Source: Fluviicola sp. XM-24bin1
Lineage (GTDB): Bacteria > Bacteroidota > Bacteroidia > Flavobacteriales_D > Crocinitomicaceae
Direction: 5' to 3'
NCBI GenBank assembly: GCA_003149635.1
Contig: QCWI01000008.1
Location: 62,001-126,000 of the forward strand
DNA length: 64,000 nt
The translations under genes and the position numbers were made by a program. The number at the start of each line of letters is the position of its first letter. Positions within the stretch are counted from its first letter, which is position 1. Under the pieces are notes generated by a model. The model was not told the origin of the DNA. It saw only the letters and a list, made by a program, of their open reading frames with translations, and ran no database searches. Positions 34,572 to 43,226 of the stretch are shown here, piece after piece.

Positions 34572-35687
34572 TTAGTGGAACATGTCTTTCATTCGCTGAA
34601 AGAACCCTTTATCGTTATGATCAGGCTGCGGCTGGAAATTATCGCTTTCGCGCAATTTCTCCAGCATCTCCTTCTCATCCTTCGATACTTGTTTAGGCGT
34701 CCAAACATTGATATGAACGAACAAATCTCCCGTTCCGTACCCTTGCAAGATTGGCAATCCCTTTCCTTTCAAACGAAGCGTTTTTCCGCTCTGTGTTCCA
34801 GCCTCTACTTTGATTTTGGCCTTTCCTGTTACCGTTGGAATTTCAATGGACGCACCCAAAACGGCATCTACAAAATTGATGTACGCTTCGTAATGCAAGT
34901 GTTGTCCGTCACGACGTAATTCTTCGTGTTCGATTTCTTCGATTACTACGATCAAATCACCTGGCACTCCATCAAAAGGGCCGGCGTTTCCTTTTCCAGT
35001 AACGCTCAATTGAATTCCTTCTTCAACTCCCGCTGGAATTTCAATTTCAACAACGTCTTCCTCGCGCTTCAACCCTTGCTCATCAGCACCGTTTGGACGC
35101 TTATCAATCATCTTTCCTGCACCACGACAGGTATTACACGTCGTTTGTGTCTGCATCGCTCCTAAGAACGTTTGCTGAACTCGTGTGATGCGTCCGGTTC
35201 CGTTACATGTTTGACAATCTTTGTAGGTTACGCCTTCAACGTTAACTAATTTGTTGACTTTGATTTTCTTCGTAACGCCTTCCGCAACTTCCTGAAGTGT
35301 CAACTTCATTTTAACGCGCAGGTTGGATCCTTTCACCAAACGTGATCTTCCACGTGCTCCTCCAAAACTTCCTCCGCCACCAAAAGCGCTTCCAAAAATA
35401 TCTCCGAATTGCGAGAAGATATCGTCCATGTTCATACCGCCACCGAATCCACCGGCGCCGCCCATGCCTGCATGTCCGAACTGATCGTATCGTTGTTTCT
35501 TTTCCGCATTGCTGAGTACTTCGTACGCTTCCGCGGCTTCTTTAAATTTCGCTTCAGCTTCGGCATCATCGGGATTTTTGTCCGGGTGATACTTCAAAGC
35601 CAACTTGCGATAGGCCTTTTTAATTTCCGCATCCGAAGCGCTTTTCGAAACGCCCAATACTTCGTAAAAATCTCTTTTCTCGCTCAT
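34572..35687 (-). CDS. dnaJ: Chaperone DnaJ (Hsp40) with reduced zinc finger
   Basis: The 371-residue protein has the J domain with HPD at 34-36, a Gly/Phe-rich region (70-112), and a cysteine-rich region with only two CxxCxGxG motifs (158-165 and 184-191) instead of four. The retained pair corresponds to motifs 2 and 3 (zinc site II); motifs 1 and 4 (zinc site I) are missing, with [11 protein letters not shown] where motif 4 would be. The C-terminal substrate-binding beta domains follow. It stimulates DnaK ATPase and delivers substrates. It lies 9 bp downstream of grpE. Confidence 0.96.
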   Translation of the reverse strand: MSEKRDFYEVLGVSKSASDAEIKKAYRKLALKYHPDKNPDDAEAEAKFKEAAEAYEVLSNAEKKQRYDQFGHAGMGGAGGFGGGMNMDDIFSQFGDIFGSAFGGGGSFGGARGRSRLVKGSNLRVKMKLTLQEVAEGVTKKIKVNKLVNVEGVTYKDCQTCNGTGRITRVQQTFLGAMQTQTTCNTCRGAGKMIDKRPNGADEQGLKREEDVVEIEIPAGVEEGIQLSVTGKGNAGPFDGVPGDLIVVIEEIEHEELRRDGQHLHYEAYINFVDAVLGASIEIPTVTGKAKIKVEAGTQSGKTLRLKGKGLPILQGYGTGDLFVHINVWTPKQVSKDEKEMLEKLRESDNFQPQPDHNDKGFFQRMKDMFH

Positions 35688-35696
35688 ACTTTCTTG

Positions 35697-36257
35697 TTAC
35701 TCTCCTACTGCCACTTTTGCGTAGCGAATTACTTTATCGTTGAGGTAATATCCTTTTTCTACTGCATCAACCACTTTCCCTTTCATCTTCTTCTTTGGAG
35801 CTGGGATTTTAGCAATTGCTTCGTGCAATTCTGGATCAAATGTCTCACCGACTGCTGGCATCTCTTTCAATCCTTTTGACTGAAGAAGGGATGAGAATTT
35901 GTTGAAAATAAGGTTGAATCCTTCCTTAACACTATCGATATCATCGACATTTGCGTTGTTTGCAATGGCACGTTCAAAATCGTCCAATACAGGAAGTAAA
36001 TCTTTCAAGATCCCTGCGTTTGCCGTGCTGATCAAGTCAACTTTCTCTTTGTTCGTACGCTTGCGGTAGTTATCAAACTCTGCATGAATACGAAGGTACT
36101 TGTTGTTCAACTCGTTGTACTTATCCTCCATTGTTGGCTCTTGGGGCGTCTCCTGAGTCTCCTCTACAGTTTCGGCCGTTGTTTCTTCAGCGGTTTGATC
36201 CTGCACGTTATCTTGTTCTTCGTTCTGTACGTTATTTTCTTCTGTCATGTTTGCCAT
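35697..36257 (-). CDS. grpE: Nucleotide exchange factor GrpE
   Basis: From ATG 36257 (MANMTEENNVQNEEQ) the product is 186 residues. An acidic Glu/Thr-rich disordered tail (1-60) precedes the long helix (KYNELNNKYLRIHAEFDNYRKRTNKEK) and the beta-wing domain (GETFDPELHEAIAKIPAP...VVDAVEKGYYLNDKVIRYAKVAVG). It releases ADP from DnaK. A longer frame to 36329 would run through the promoter and is rejected. It is the first gene of grpE-dnaJ-CPBP. Confidence 0.95.
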   Translation of the reverse strand: MANMTEENNVQNEEQDNVQDQTAEETTAETVEETQETPQEPTMEDKYNELNNKYLRIHAEFDNYRKRTNKEKVDLISTANAGILKDLLPVLDDFERAIANNANVDDIDSVKEGFNLIFNKFSSLLQSKGLKEMPAVGETFDPELHEAIAKIPAPKKKMKGKVVDAVEKGYYLNDKVIRYAKVAVGE

Positions 36258-36277
36258 TTTTCCGGTCTCGAAGATGT

Positions 36278-36317
36278 CAAAGATACTGCCAAGCATGAAA
36301 AACGGACAGGATGTCAG
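36278..36317 (-). promoter_or_regulatory. grpE promoter with TGACA inverted repeat
   Basis: On the minus strand a perfect -7 box TATCTTTG (36285-36278) lies 20 bp before the ATG. Eighteen bases further upstream is CTGACATCCTGTCC (36317-36304), an inverted repeat TGACA-n3-TGTC[C] placed over the -33 region. It resembles the arms of the dnaK palindrome. Confidence 0.5.
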
Positions 36318-36621
36318 CAGATTTGTCATTAGAAATGAAAAGTTGGCACAATTAGGTTATTTCAGCGGTCATTTGAAAGGAATTCACTCCAAAAATGTCA
36401 TGAAACCGAAATTCTCTGTCACGAGAGGCTTGGCTACAGCCCCCTTGCGTTCTAGCTCTGTCCTGAGCTGAAAAATGAATTATGAAAAAACTTATCACCC
36501 TTCAGATTCTCATCATTATTGTATTGTGGTTGGCGGCGTTTTATTGAATTCGTGTTAAGCTTTCTTAAGGATCGCTGTCGCAATTCCCTTTTCCTTATTT
36601 TTACTTGATTTCATTGCGAAA
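36318..36621. other. Intergenic region grpE to barrel gene
   Basis: This is the rest of the 364-bp gap. The only supported content is the small hydrophobic ORF at 36482-36547; I see no RNA gene or repeat. Confidence 0.5.
36482..36547 (+). CDS. Possible 21-residue single-helix membrane micropeptide
   Basis: ATG 36482 encodes MKKLITLQILIIIVLWLAAFY and stops at TGA. Two N-terminal lysines followed by 17 mostly hydrophobic residues fit a single transmembrane helix. An A-rich stretch (GCTGAAAAATGAATT) precedes it, as at many Bacteroidota starts. It sits 74 bp before the barrel gene. Chance cannot be excluded for so short a frame. Confidence 0.35.
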   Translation: MKKLITLQILIIIVLWLAAFY

Positions 36622-37230
36622 ATGATAAAGAAAGCTTGCTTATTGATTCTTGGTTTATGCGCGTTCAATGGAAACTCACAGGACGATGACAACGGCTCCT
36701 ATCGATTTGGAATCCAGATTTCTGCGGAAGATCCAATTCGGTTCACTAACTGGATGGATTTGAACAAATTGTACTCTCTCCAGGGAACATATTCGAACAA
36801 TAAACATCAATTCGATGCAGGACTGATGCTAGCGCCATTAAGAACTCCTAGATACGAACAAAAATTTGGTGCGCGCTTGGGATATACCTTCTATCCTAAT
36901 GGAAGAAATCAATTGTTTAGCAGCTATCTGCGGTTCTCGCTACCCTTTCATTTTGTAAAAGATGATCCCGTTACTTATGCTCCTTTCGGTGCTGATCCTT
37001 CATACGGAATTGAACATAAATACTGGAATATACACCTCCAGGGCGGTTATGGTATTCAATTAAACCTAGGGAATAACTTCTATTTGGGCGGTGATGTTTC
37101 GCTACTTTTTGGAAGCTATTTTCGGAAATACGAGTATTACGATTGGTACAACGACGAAAATAGAAGGATAGATGAACGGGGACTTTCCTTATATACCCAA
37201 TTTGGTTTTAATATCGGATATCGTTTTTAA
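36622..37230 (+). CDS. Predicted small outer-membrane beta-barrel protein
   Basis: The 202-residue protein has a signal peptide (MIKKACLLILGLCAFNGNSQ). The rest is alternating beta strands rich in Tyr/Gly (QFDAGLMLAPL, FGARLGYTFYP, YWNIHLQGGYGIQLNL, FYLGGDVSLLFG) and it ends FGFNIGYRF, a C-terminal Phe typical of outer-membrane barrels. Family not named. It overlaps the convergent WG-repeat gene by 4 bp. Confidence 0.7.
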   Translation: MIKKACLLILGLCAFNGNSQDDDNGSYRFGIQISAEDPIRFTNWMDLNKLYSLQGTYSNNKHQFDAGLMLAPLRTPRYEQKFGARLGYTFYPNGRNQLFSSYLRFSLPFHFVKDDPVTYAPFGADPSYGIEHKYWNIHLQGGYGIQLNLGNNFYLGGDVSLLFGSYFRKYEYYDWYNDENRRIDERGLSLYTQFGFNIGYRF

Positions 37231-40200
37231 TACTCGATTGGCGTTCCGTCTAGCTTGAAATAAAAGAATTCGCCTCCTTTTACCGCCTGAATGACATCAC
37301 CGTGCAATATTTCAATACGCTCGTATAGTGTATCCAGTATGACATTTCCATGATGATCAATTAATCCATGGAGAGATGCACTTTGTGTAGAGAACAATCC
37401 GTTTCCATGTACTTTGATTTCTCCGAAAGAATCCAGTGATTTCGCACGTCCATTGGCATCAATGATTGTCCAACCACGGCGCATCTTCACAGCAGCGTGA
37501 CCATTGCTGAATGGTGTTGCTTCACGAAACTTTTGTTCGAAGTAATTTTCTCCTTCAGGTGTGAGATACACATACTTCCGTTCGTCTTTTATAAAGGTCA
37601 AAACATATCCGGAGTTACATCCTTTAACGGGTGATCCATGGAAGGCGAATTTGCCATAACTTTTCGAGAAAAAGAAATTGCCCGGCTTGTTCAAGTACAC
37701 AACGTCTTCGCCAAGGTATTTGCATCGCTTGAAGGCTGTTTTTCCCACTTCAGGATGAAATTTCCAATTGCGATCTACAACCAACCAGCCATCTTTTATT
37801 TCCAGCAAGAATCCAGAATTTCCTGCGCTCTCAATACTTTTAATACCCGCTGGTGGCGTAGTCGCACCTTCTACAATAGGCATTGCAATTCCTCTACTTC
37901 CTAGATCGATAAGCATTCCACTTAAGAAAACATCTGGTGCTATTCCTTTCAGCTTTGCGACCTTCGATCCTCCTGGTTCGTAGATGGTAATTTTATCGCC
38001 AATGCACAGGGCAATTTGATTGGTCAAAGAATCGATCAGTACTTTCCCAGATTCAAAAACGAAGAGCTCCTCCCCTTCCCTGTTGTAAACGCGTGAATCG
38101 GAACCTATAGCCAAGATCAAATCACCGAAAACTTCGATGCTTTTGTACCCCATTGGGATGAGCGTATCCCCTTGTTCATCGGTCAATCCAAATCTTGAAC
38201 CGTCGCGGAATAGAATAAATCGATCGAAGTACACATCTCTTGATTTGGCATCAATCTGCGCCAACAATCCTCCCTGCGAATCATAGATATAAGACTTTCG
38301 TTTCACGCGGGTCAAGAAATACCTATCGTTTAACGCTCTGAATCGCTCGCCTTCGGATGAAATTACCTCGTGCTGATCGTTCAATACCAACTCTTTTTTT
38401 CCAGATTGAACAATTGCATATTCGCCCATCGCTTTCTTTACTGATGTAACGTTATGTTCTAGGACGTTTGCTTTCGTGTCCATAATTCTAGAACCCTTCT
38501 GAGACTGCCGCACGATGAACACCGTATCATTGAATTCCTTCATGCGCTCAATAGAAGCGTAAGCTGCAGGTATCATAAGCGAATCATGGTTCACAACACC
38601 CCATTTACCTTCGCGTTTCACGATGGCTGTGTGCTTATAGAAGCGATCGACGTAATCAAAAGGTTCTGAGAATAATTCTGACCCTTGAGGCGTGAGAAAG
38701 TTCCATTTTGCCCCCTTCAAAACAACGTGGGTATAGTTCTTCTTTCGATAGCTCCATGAACGATATTCAGGACTTTCTGGATTGTTCAGAATGAACTTGC
38801 TTAAACGGAACGATTCGCGATGTTCGTCATCTTCCATCTTATCGTATTCTCCCGTTTGTGAGGTGGAAATACGCAAATAGGTATCGTTTTCACGATCGAA
38901 ATGGAAGACATAATGGATTTTATTGTCTTGAGTAATATACCCGAAACCTCTGTTCGAGGAGAATCGTAAGTATTCGCGAGTCAAAGCATCAGTGGTATCA
39001 ATATCGAAGAAATCTCCCGGCATAATTTTACCGGTATTCAAATCGATGGCATTGAACACTTTCTTATCTCTTGCCTGACCGTCCATGAATTCCAACTTCC
39101 GAACCCCCATAGGAATAAAGCTAAATCCGGCCGATGGAATGAATTTCGGTGTTGCATATCTTGGCTTCGCTATGATACTATCTGCGGCATCTCGAATCCC
39201 CCATTTCTGGGAGGTGCCGATGTTAAATCCTTCATCATCAAATTTTGGAATCTCCTCAAAAAACCATCCGATCGTTAATAAGCGTGGGTCGTAACCACCC
39301 ACTCCGTCACTGGCCAATTTGAATCGACTTACCGTATTGTTTAGTGTGATTTTACGGTCGATGCTATGATCGGCATTGTAATAAACGATTTGCAAGGTTT
39401 CTCCGAACCATCCTCGGATTCGATCGTCTGAAATGGTGACTTTTTTGAACTTCGGTGCAATCATCTCTTGCTTTGATTTGGCCGAGTACACCCCATAAAG
39501 ATTCGCAGACGTTTCTACAATGTACAATTCACCTTGCTTTTTGATGGATTCATATTTACAAGGAACCAACAATCTCCCAGATTTATCTAGTAAGCCAACG
39601 CCACTGCCCGAGGTGACGAAATATCCTTCTCTGGTAGGATTAATGAAAAAATAAGCCGGCTGAATCAATACATTCCCGAAACCATCCATAACACCTGACT
39701 TCCCTGATTGATCCGTGAATACAAAGCGATTAAAGCCCGCATCTCGAAGTTTGCCATAAGGAACATCCAAAAGTACTTTCCCGAAGAGGTCAGTGCGCAC
39801 GGTTCGATCAGTTACGGAATATTGAAAGTAGTTTCCATCGTACTTGAAATCCGTTGTTTTCAGCGGTAATTCGAATGTGTCATTATTGGCTAGAATGAGT
39901 GTATGTGAATTCGATGTTTTCAATCGGATATACTCATTTTGAAGAATGGCATAACCGCCTGTCAAATCCACTTCATTCCCTTTTGGATCGTACAACACTT
40001 CATCACCGTCATAGTTCACGAAGACATACCCCAAACTTTGACGAGTAACGGAAACAGTGCTGTCAATATTGACCACTCGTGCGGATGGAAAATTTAACAG
40101 CTTTTTCTCGCCTTTTTCGAAGTAATACGCCCAATGTTTATCAATAGGACTCCAGCGCTTACACGTATCAACTTTCGGTTCCGATTTCAGATTGATGAGC

Positions 40201-40499
40201 ATGTTTGAATCATCGCCGATTCCGCCAAACATCCCCCATCCGAATGATTCCATGCGAATAAACGACGGAGTCACGACTTCGGTACCATTGGCATCGATAA
40301 TTCCATATTTGCCATTCACGGCAAAATAAGCGAACCCTTGCTGGTCGAAATTCCCCACATCGTAATACTCCGCAGGGAGTTTTTTCTGAGAAGATCCTTT
40401 GATGATGATCCAATCACCGTTTTTTATTCCAATTAACGGTTGTTGCGACCAGCAGAGGAAGGCGCTTGTTACAAGAAATAGCGTTAAGAGTATGCGCAC
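37227..40499 (-). CDS. Large secreted WG-repeat protein
   Basis: The 1090-residue protein has a signal peptide (MRILLTLFLVTSAFLCWSQ) and is built almost entirely of WG/KWG-type repeats, recognisable as GKYGIIDANGTEVVTPSF, GKSGVMDGFGNVLIQPAYF, GKWGVVNHDSLMIPAAY, SRFGLTDEQGDTLIPMGY and RRGWTIIDANG, each about 40-70 residues. WG repeats are beta-rich and of unknown function. No T9SS tail is visible; the protein may be periplasmic. The gene starts 1 bp after the stop of the upstream lipoprotein gene, so the two form a transcription unit. Confidence 0.85.
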   Translation of the reverse strand: MRILLTLFLVTSAFLCWSQQPLIGIKNGDWIIIKGSSQKKLPAEYYDVGNFDQQGFAYFAVNGKYGIIDANGTEVVTPSFIRMESFGWGMFGGIGDDSNMLINLKSEPKVDTCKRWSPIDKHWAYYFEKGEKKLLNFPSARVVNIDSTVSVTRQSLGYVFVNYDGDEVLYDPKGNEVDLTGGYAILQNEYIRLKTSNSHTLILANNDTFELPLKTTDFKYDGNYFQYSVTDRTVRTDLFGKVLLDVPYGKLRDAGFNRFVFTDQSGKSGVMDGFGNVLIQPAYFFINPTREGYFVTSGSGVGLLDKSGRLLVPCKYESIKKQGELYIVETSANLYGVYSAKSKQEMIAPKFKKVTISDDRIRGWFGETLQIVYYNADHSIDRKITLNNTVSRFKLASDGVGGYDPRLLTIGWFFEEIPKFDDEGFNIGTSQKWGIRDAADSIIAKPRYATPKFIPSAGFSFIPMGVRKLEFMDGQARDKKVFNAIDLNTGKIMPGDFFDIDTTDALTREYLRFSSNRGFGYITQDNKIHYVFHFDRENDTYLRISTSQTGEYDKMEDDEHRESFRLSKFILNNPESPEYRSWSYRKKNYTHVVLKGAKWNFLTPQGSELFSEPFDYVDRFYKHTAIVKREGKWGVVNHDSLMIPAAYASIERMKEFNDTVFIVRQSQKGSRIMDTKANVLEHNVTSVKKAMGEYAIVQSGKKELVLNDQHEVISSEGERFRALNDRYFLTRVKRKSYIYDSQGGLLAQIDAKSRDVYFDRFILFRDGSRFGLTDEQGDTLIPMGYKSIEVFGDLILAIGSDSRVYNREGEELFVFESGKVLIDSLTNQIALCIGDKITIYEPGGSKVAKLKGIAPDVFLSGMLIDLGSRGIAMPIVEGATTPPAGIKSIESAGNSGFLLEIKDGWLVVDRNWKFHPEVGKTAFKRCKYLGEDVVYLNKPGNFFFSKSYGKFAFHGSPVKGCNSGYVLTFIKDERKYVYLTPEGENYFEQKFREATPFSNGHAAVKMRRGWTIIDANGRAKSLDSFGEIKVHGNGLFSTQSASLHGLIDHHGNVILDTLYERIEILHGDVIQAVKGGEFFYFKLDGTPIEY

Positions 40500-40500
40500 A

Positions 40501-41805
40501 TTAAATCAATTGATTCATATACTTCATGATGTCCTTTGGTGATTTCAATTTCAAACCAGTTTTCTCCAGCTTGAAGGTATGCTCCGCATTCTTCGATTTG
40601 CCTCGAGCCGCATCGAATCCTGAGTTTGACATAGAAACGATCTCGTTATTCGGTAAAATTCCGATGAGTAAGTTGCGTTTGTCCGGGTCGAATGAGAACA
40701 TTTTATCTTCGGTTGAATTGTACATCACAACGAAGTTTTCTTCTGGTGAAATCAAACGCAGGGTTACCAAATCAGGATTTACTCCTTTTGGATATTCAAA
40801 CTTCGCAAAGAGTGGCAAGGAATTCTCACGCTTGTTGATTACGTCCCAGTTGTACGTTCCAAAGCCTGAAATTTCAATGCTTCGAATCACCTTTCCTGCT
40901 GCTACTCGCGCCTGATACGCAATCAATTCGTCCGCAGCTGCATCCAAAGCTTTTTCATTCGCACGGCTATCCGCCATCGCTTGCTCCTCAGTATAAGGCC
41001 TCACGGTGTATGTTTTCGAGGCTTTTTCGTCCTTTGCTTCTAAATCAAAGGTTCCATCTGGGTTTTGCTTCGCAAGACGCACTTTCGTTGTGTACTGCTT
41101 AATCCAACCACGTTCTTTTGAACTCAAGTTCTTCGTTGATTGCCACCCGATAATCTCCATATCGGCCAAATCTGGGAAGCTGTGCGTATTCAAATCCATT
41201 TCGAAAATTGTTCCTGGATCGTTGGAAGCTTGCGACTCGTTCTGCGCAGCGTCTTCTTCTACTTTTTTGCCATTCTTGGTTGTTTTGTAGTCCCAGTTTC
41301 CAGTTTTCTCGTCTAGTTCATAGAAATTATAACAAGGTGTATCCTGCAAGGATGCTAAGTTCACCTCAACAGATTTCCCCGGAGCTACTTCTGCTGGTTT
41401 CCCTTTATGAGAAGCGGCAATGGTAAACATTCCACCCGATTCGAAATCATTCGCAACGCCTGCCGAATCGTATTTCATTGGAATTCCAGAAGCGATAATA
41501 TCACCGATGGAATGGAATTCCTGCCATTCCACTTTTACATCTCCTTTGATTGGATTTCCGTCTGCATCTACAAAAGAATTGGGTTCGAAAAGAATGGTAC
41601 TTCCCGAAGGAGCGAAAATTGTATCCGCTTCCGTGGCACTGACAATGTACGTTTGCGCACCCTGATCAAAACTCATCGGCTTGATAACAGTTGCCGCAAC
41701 TTCTTGATCTTCTTGCTTTGATTTGTTTTCTTTCTGAGCAGTCTCACTGGTTGTACACCCGAAAAGAATCAGACTTCCCAGGAGGATGGAATAGTAAATT
41801 TTCAT
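40501..41805 (-). CDS. Lipoprotein with carboxypeptidase-regulatory/ZU5-like domain
   Basis: From ATG 41805 the product is 434 residues with a lipoprotein signal (MKIYYSILLGSLILFGC, Cys17). Residues about 55-160 (GSTILFEPNSFVDADGNPIKGDVKVEWQEFHSIGDIIASGIPM) match the beta-sandwich module that Bacteroidota lipoproteins share with ZU5-like domains. The C-terminal part (SIEISGFGTYNWDVINKRENSLPLFAKFEYPKG) is a second beta domain. The mid region is a Gln/Ala/Lys linker. It is probably co-transcribed with the WG-repeat protein. Function unknown. Confidence 0.75.
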   Translation of the reverse strand: MKIYYSILLGSLILFGCTTSETAQKENKSKQEDQEVAATVIKPMSFDQGAQTYIVSATEADTIFAPSGSTILFEPNSFVDADGNPIKGDVKVEWQEFHSIGDIIASGIPMKYDSAGVANDFESGGMFTIAASHKGKPAEVAPGKSVEVNLASLQDTPCYNFYELDEKTGNWDYKTTKNGKKVEEDAAQNESQASNDPGTIFEMDLNTHSFPDLADMEIIGWQSTKNLSSKERGWIKQYTTKVRLAKQNPDGTFDLEAKDEKASKTYTVRPYTEEQAMADSRANEKALDAAADELIAYQARVAAGKVIRSIEISGFGTYNWDVINKRENSLPLFAKFEYPKGVNPDLVTLRLISPEENFVVMYNSTEDKMFSFDPDKRNLLIGILPNNEIVSMSNSGFDAARGKSKNAEHTFKLEKTGLKLKSPKDIMKYMNQLI

Positions 41806-41942
41806 GGCTTGAATTTTTAAGTCTTTATTATATAATGTCAGTGCACTTAAAAGGTAACTAACTTTTATCAAAAAGCGACCTTAATAAATCACAAAAACCC
41901 TTTAAACACAAGGGATTATTAAAGTAGAAAAATTATGCGCTC

Positions 41943-42641
41943 CTAAAATTTATGATGGAAGCTGATTTGCGCTTGGTTTTTACTCCAACCGTTTGTGGTT
42001 TGGCGCATCACTCCTAATTGAACTTTCATTCCTTTCTTAATGACGTAGCCAAATGCCGAATAAAAACGATTTCGATCGAACAGTTCAACATCGATTCCAT
42101 TTCCAATATTGCGCTGGCCATTAATGAACAGTTCATCATATAGGGCCAAATAAATCGTTCCTTTCTCCATAGACTTTTTGTTGAGCGCGATGTTCATGAA
42201 AAAGTTGTATCGATATCGGGTTCTGAAGTTCTGATTTTCGACAAATCGCTGCTCGTATCGAAAGCGATGGTTGGTATAAAAACGGTTCCCAAACTTTACT
42301 GGAAATAGGGCTTCCTGATAGATTCTGCTCTCACTTACTGTGGAATTGTCTTCACCAAAGGCGCCAGTGGTGATATTTCCGTATCCAAGTGTAAATTTCG
42401 CTTGAGAATTGGCAGGGCTAAAAGTAGCACCTCCGCGTAATAATAATTGTTCCTGATCAGCGCCGAAATCCCAGTTTCGGAATTGAATATCGCCTTGAAA
42501 GCCCCAGCGCGAATCTTTTTTGAAATCGTGATTGAAAAAATACATGTACCAAGCTCCCAGTTGATCGCCATCAGGTTGAGCTTGTGCATTGACAGTTAAG
42601 CCCACAAAAGAGAAGGCCAATAATAAGTGTTTGTAGCGCAT
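41943..42641 (-). CDS. DUF2490-family outer-membrane protein
   Basis: The 232-residue protein has a signal peptide (MRYKHLLLAFSFVGLTVNAQAQ). The order of motifs (QLGAWYMYFFNHDF, GDIQFRNWDFG, EQLLLRGGATF, FTNHRFRYEQRFV, RTRYRYNFFMNIALN, LALYDELFIN, FDRNRFYSAFGYVIK) matches DUF2490, predicted 12-strand outer-membrane barrels widespread in Bacteroidota. It ends with a terminal Phe (ISFHHKF). It starts 7 bp after the thioredoxin-like gene stop. Confidence 0.88.
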   Translation of the reverse strand: MRYKHLLLAFSFVGLTVNAQAQPDGDQLGAWYMYFFNHDFKKDSRWGFQGDIQFRNWDFGADQEQLLLRGGATFSPANSQAKFTLGYGNITTGAFGEDNSTVSESRIYQEALFPVKFGNRFYTNHRFRYEQRFVENQNFRTRYRYNFFMNIALNKKSMEKGTIYLALYDELFINGQRNIGNGIDVELFDRNRFYSAFGYVIKKGMKVQLGVMRQTTNGWSKNQAQISFHHKF

Positions 42642-42648
42642 GTTTCGT

Positions 42649-43158
42649 TTAATTGTCCAACTGATCGTCTAAGGTCAGATGCAAGTTCATTCCGCGAACT
42701 TCGTTGCCCGAAGCTACGATTTTTCCATCACCATCGATCAAAAATGCCTTGGGAATAGAGGAAACTCCATACAATTTTGATACGGCACCATCTTGATCCC
42801 AGCCGTGATTTTTCCATACCAATCCGTCGGCCTCAATGGCTTGAATCCATTTGGACTCATCGCGATCCAAAGAAACGCTGAGAATTTCAAATCCCTTTCC
42901 GTTTTTGAACTTACGCTTGTTGTACTTCTCGTATGCCTGAACCACATTTGGATTTTCGCCACGACACGGTCGGCACCAAGATGCCCAGAAATCAATCAGC
43001 ACCATTTTCCCTCTCATTTTCGACAGCTTTACTGTCTTTCCTTTCGGTGATTTCAGTTCAAAATCAGGTGCTTCGGCTCCTTTCAATGGCGAACTTTGTT
43101 TCATCCCGCTGAGGAAAAACATCATAGGGATCAGCAAGAATAATGACGATTTAAACAT
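42649..43158 (-). CDS. TlpA-like periplasmic thioredoxin-fold protein
   Basis: The 169-residue protein has an N-terminal signal or anchor (MFKSSLFLLIPMMFFLSG), the AhpC/TSA-TlpA opening APDFELKSPKGKTVKLSKMRGKMVLIDFWASWC, the active site WCRPC, and the cis-Pro region SSIPKAFLIDGDGKI. It reduces or resolves disulfides in the envelope. It is the upstream gene of a pair with DUF2490 and has the murA terminator just upstream, so it probably starts its own unit. Confidence 0.9.
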   Translation of the reverse strand: MFKSSLFLLIPMMFFLSGMKQSSPLKGAEAPDFELKSPKGKTVKLSKMRGKMVLIDFWASWCRPCRGENPNVVQAYEKYNKRKFKNGKGFEILSVSLDRDESKWIQAIEADGLVWKNHGWDQDGAVSKLYGVSSIPKAFLIDGDGKIVASGNEVRGMNLHLTLDDQLDN

Positions 43159-43172
43159 AGGTACAATTTACG

Positions 43173-43203
43173 AAAAAAGGCCTGATCACAAGATCAAGCC
43201 TTT
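43173..43203 (-). terminator. murA terminator
   Basis: On the minus strand AAAGGCTTGATC and GATCAGGCCTTT pair with one mismatch around a 4-nt loop, followed by TTTTTT. It lies 24 bp past the murA stop. Confidence 0.85.
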
Positions 43204-43226
43204 CTTTTTATGTTGTTGTTCTAGTT

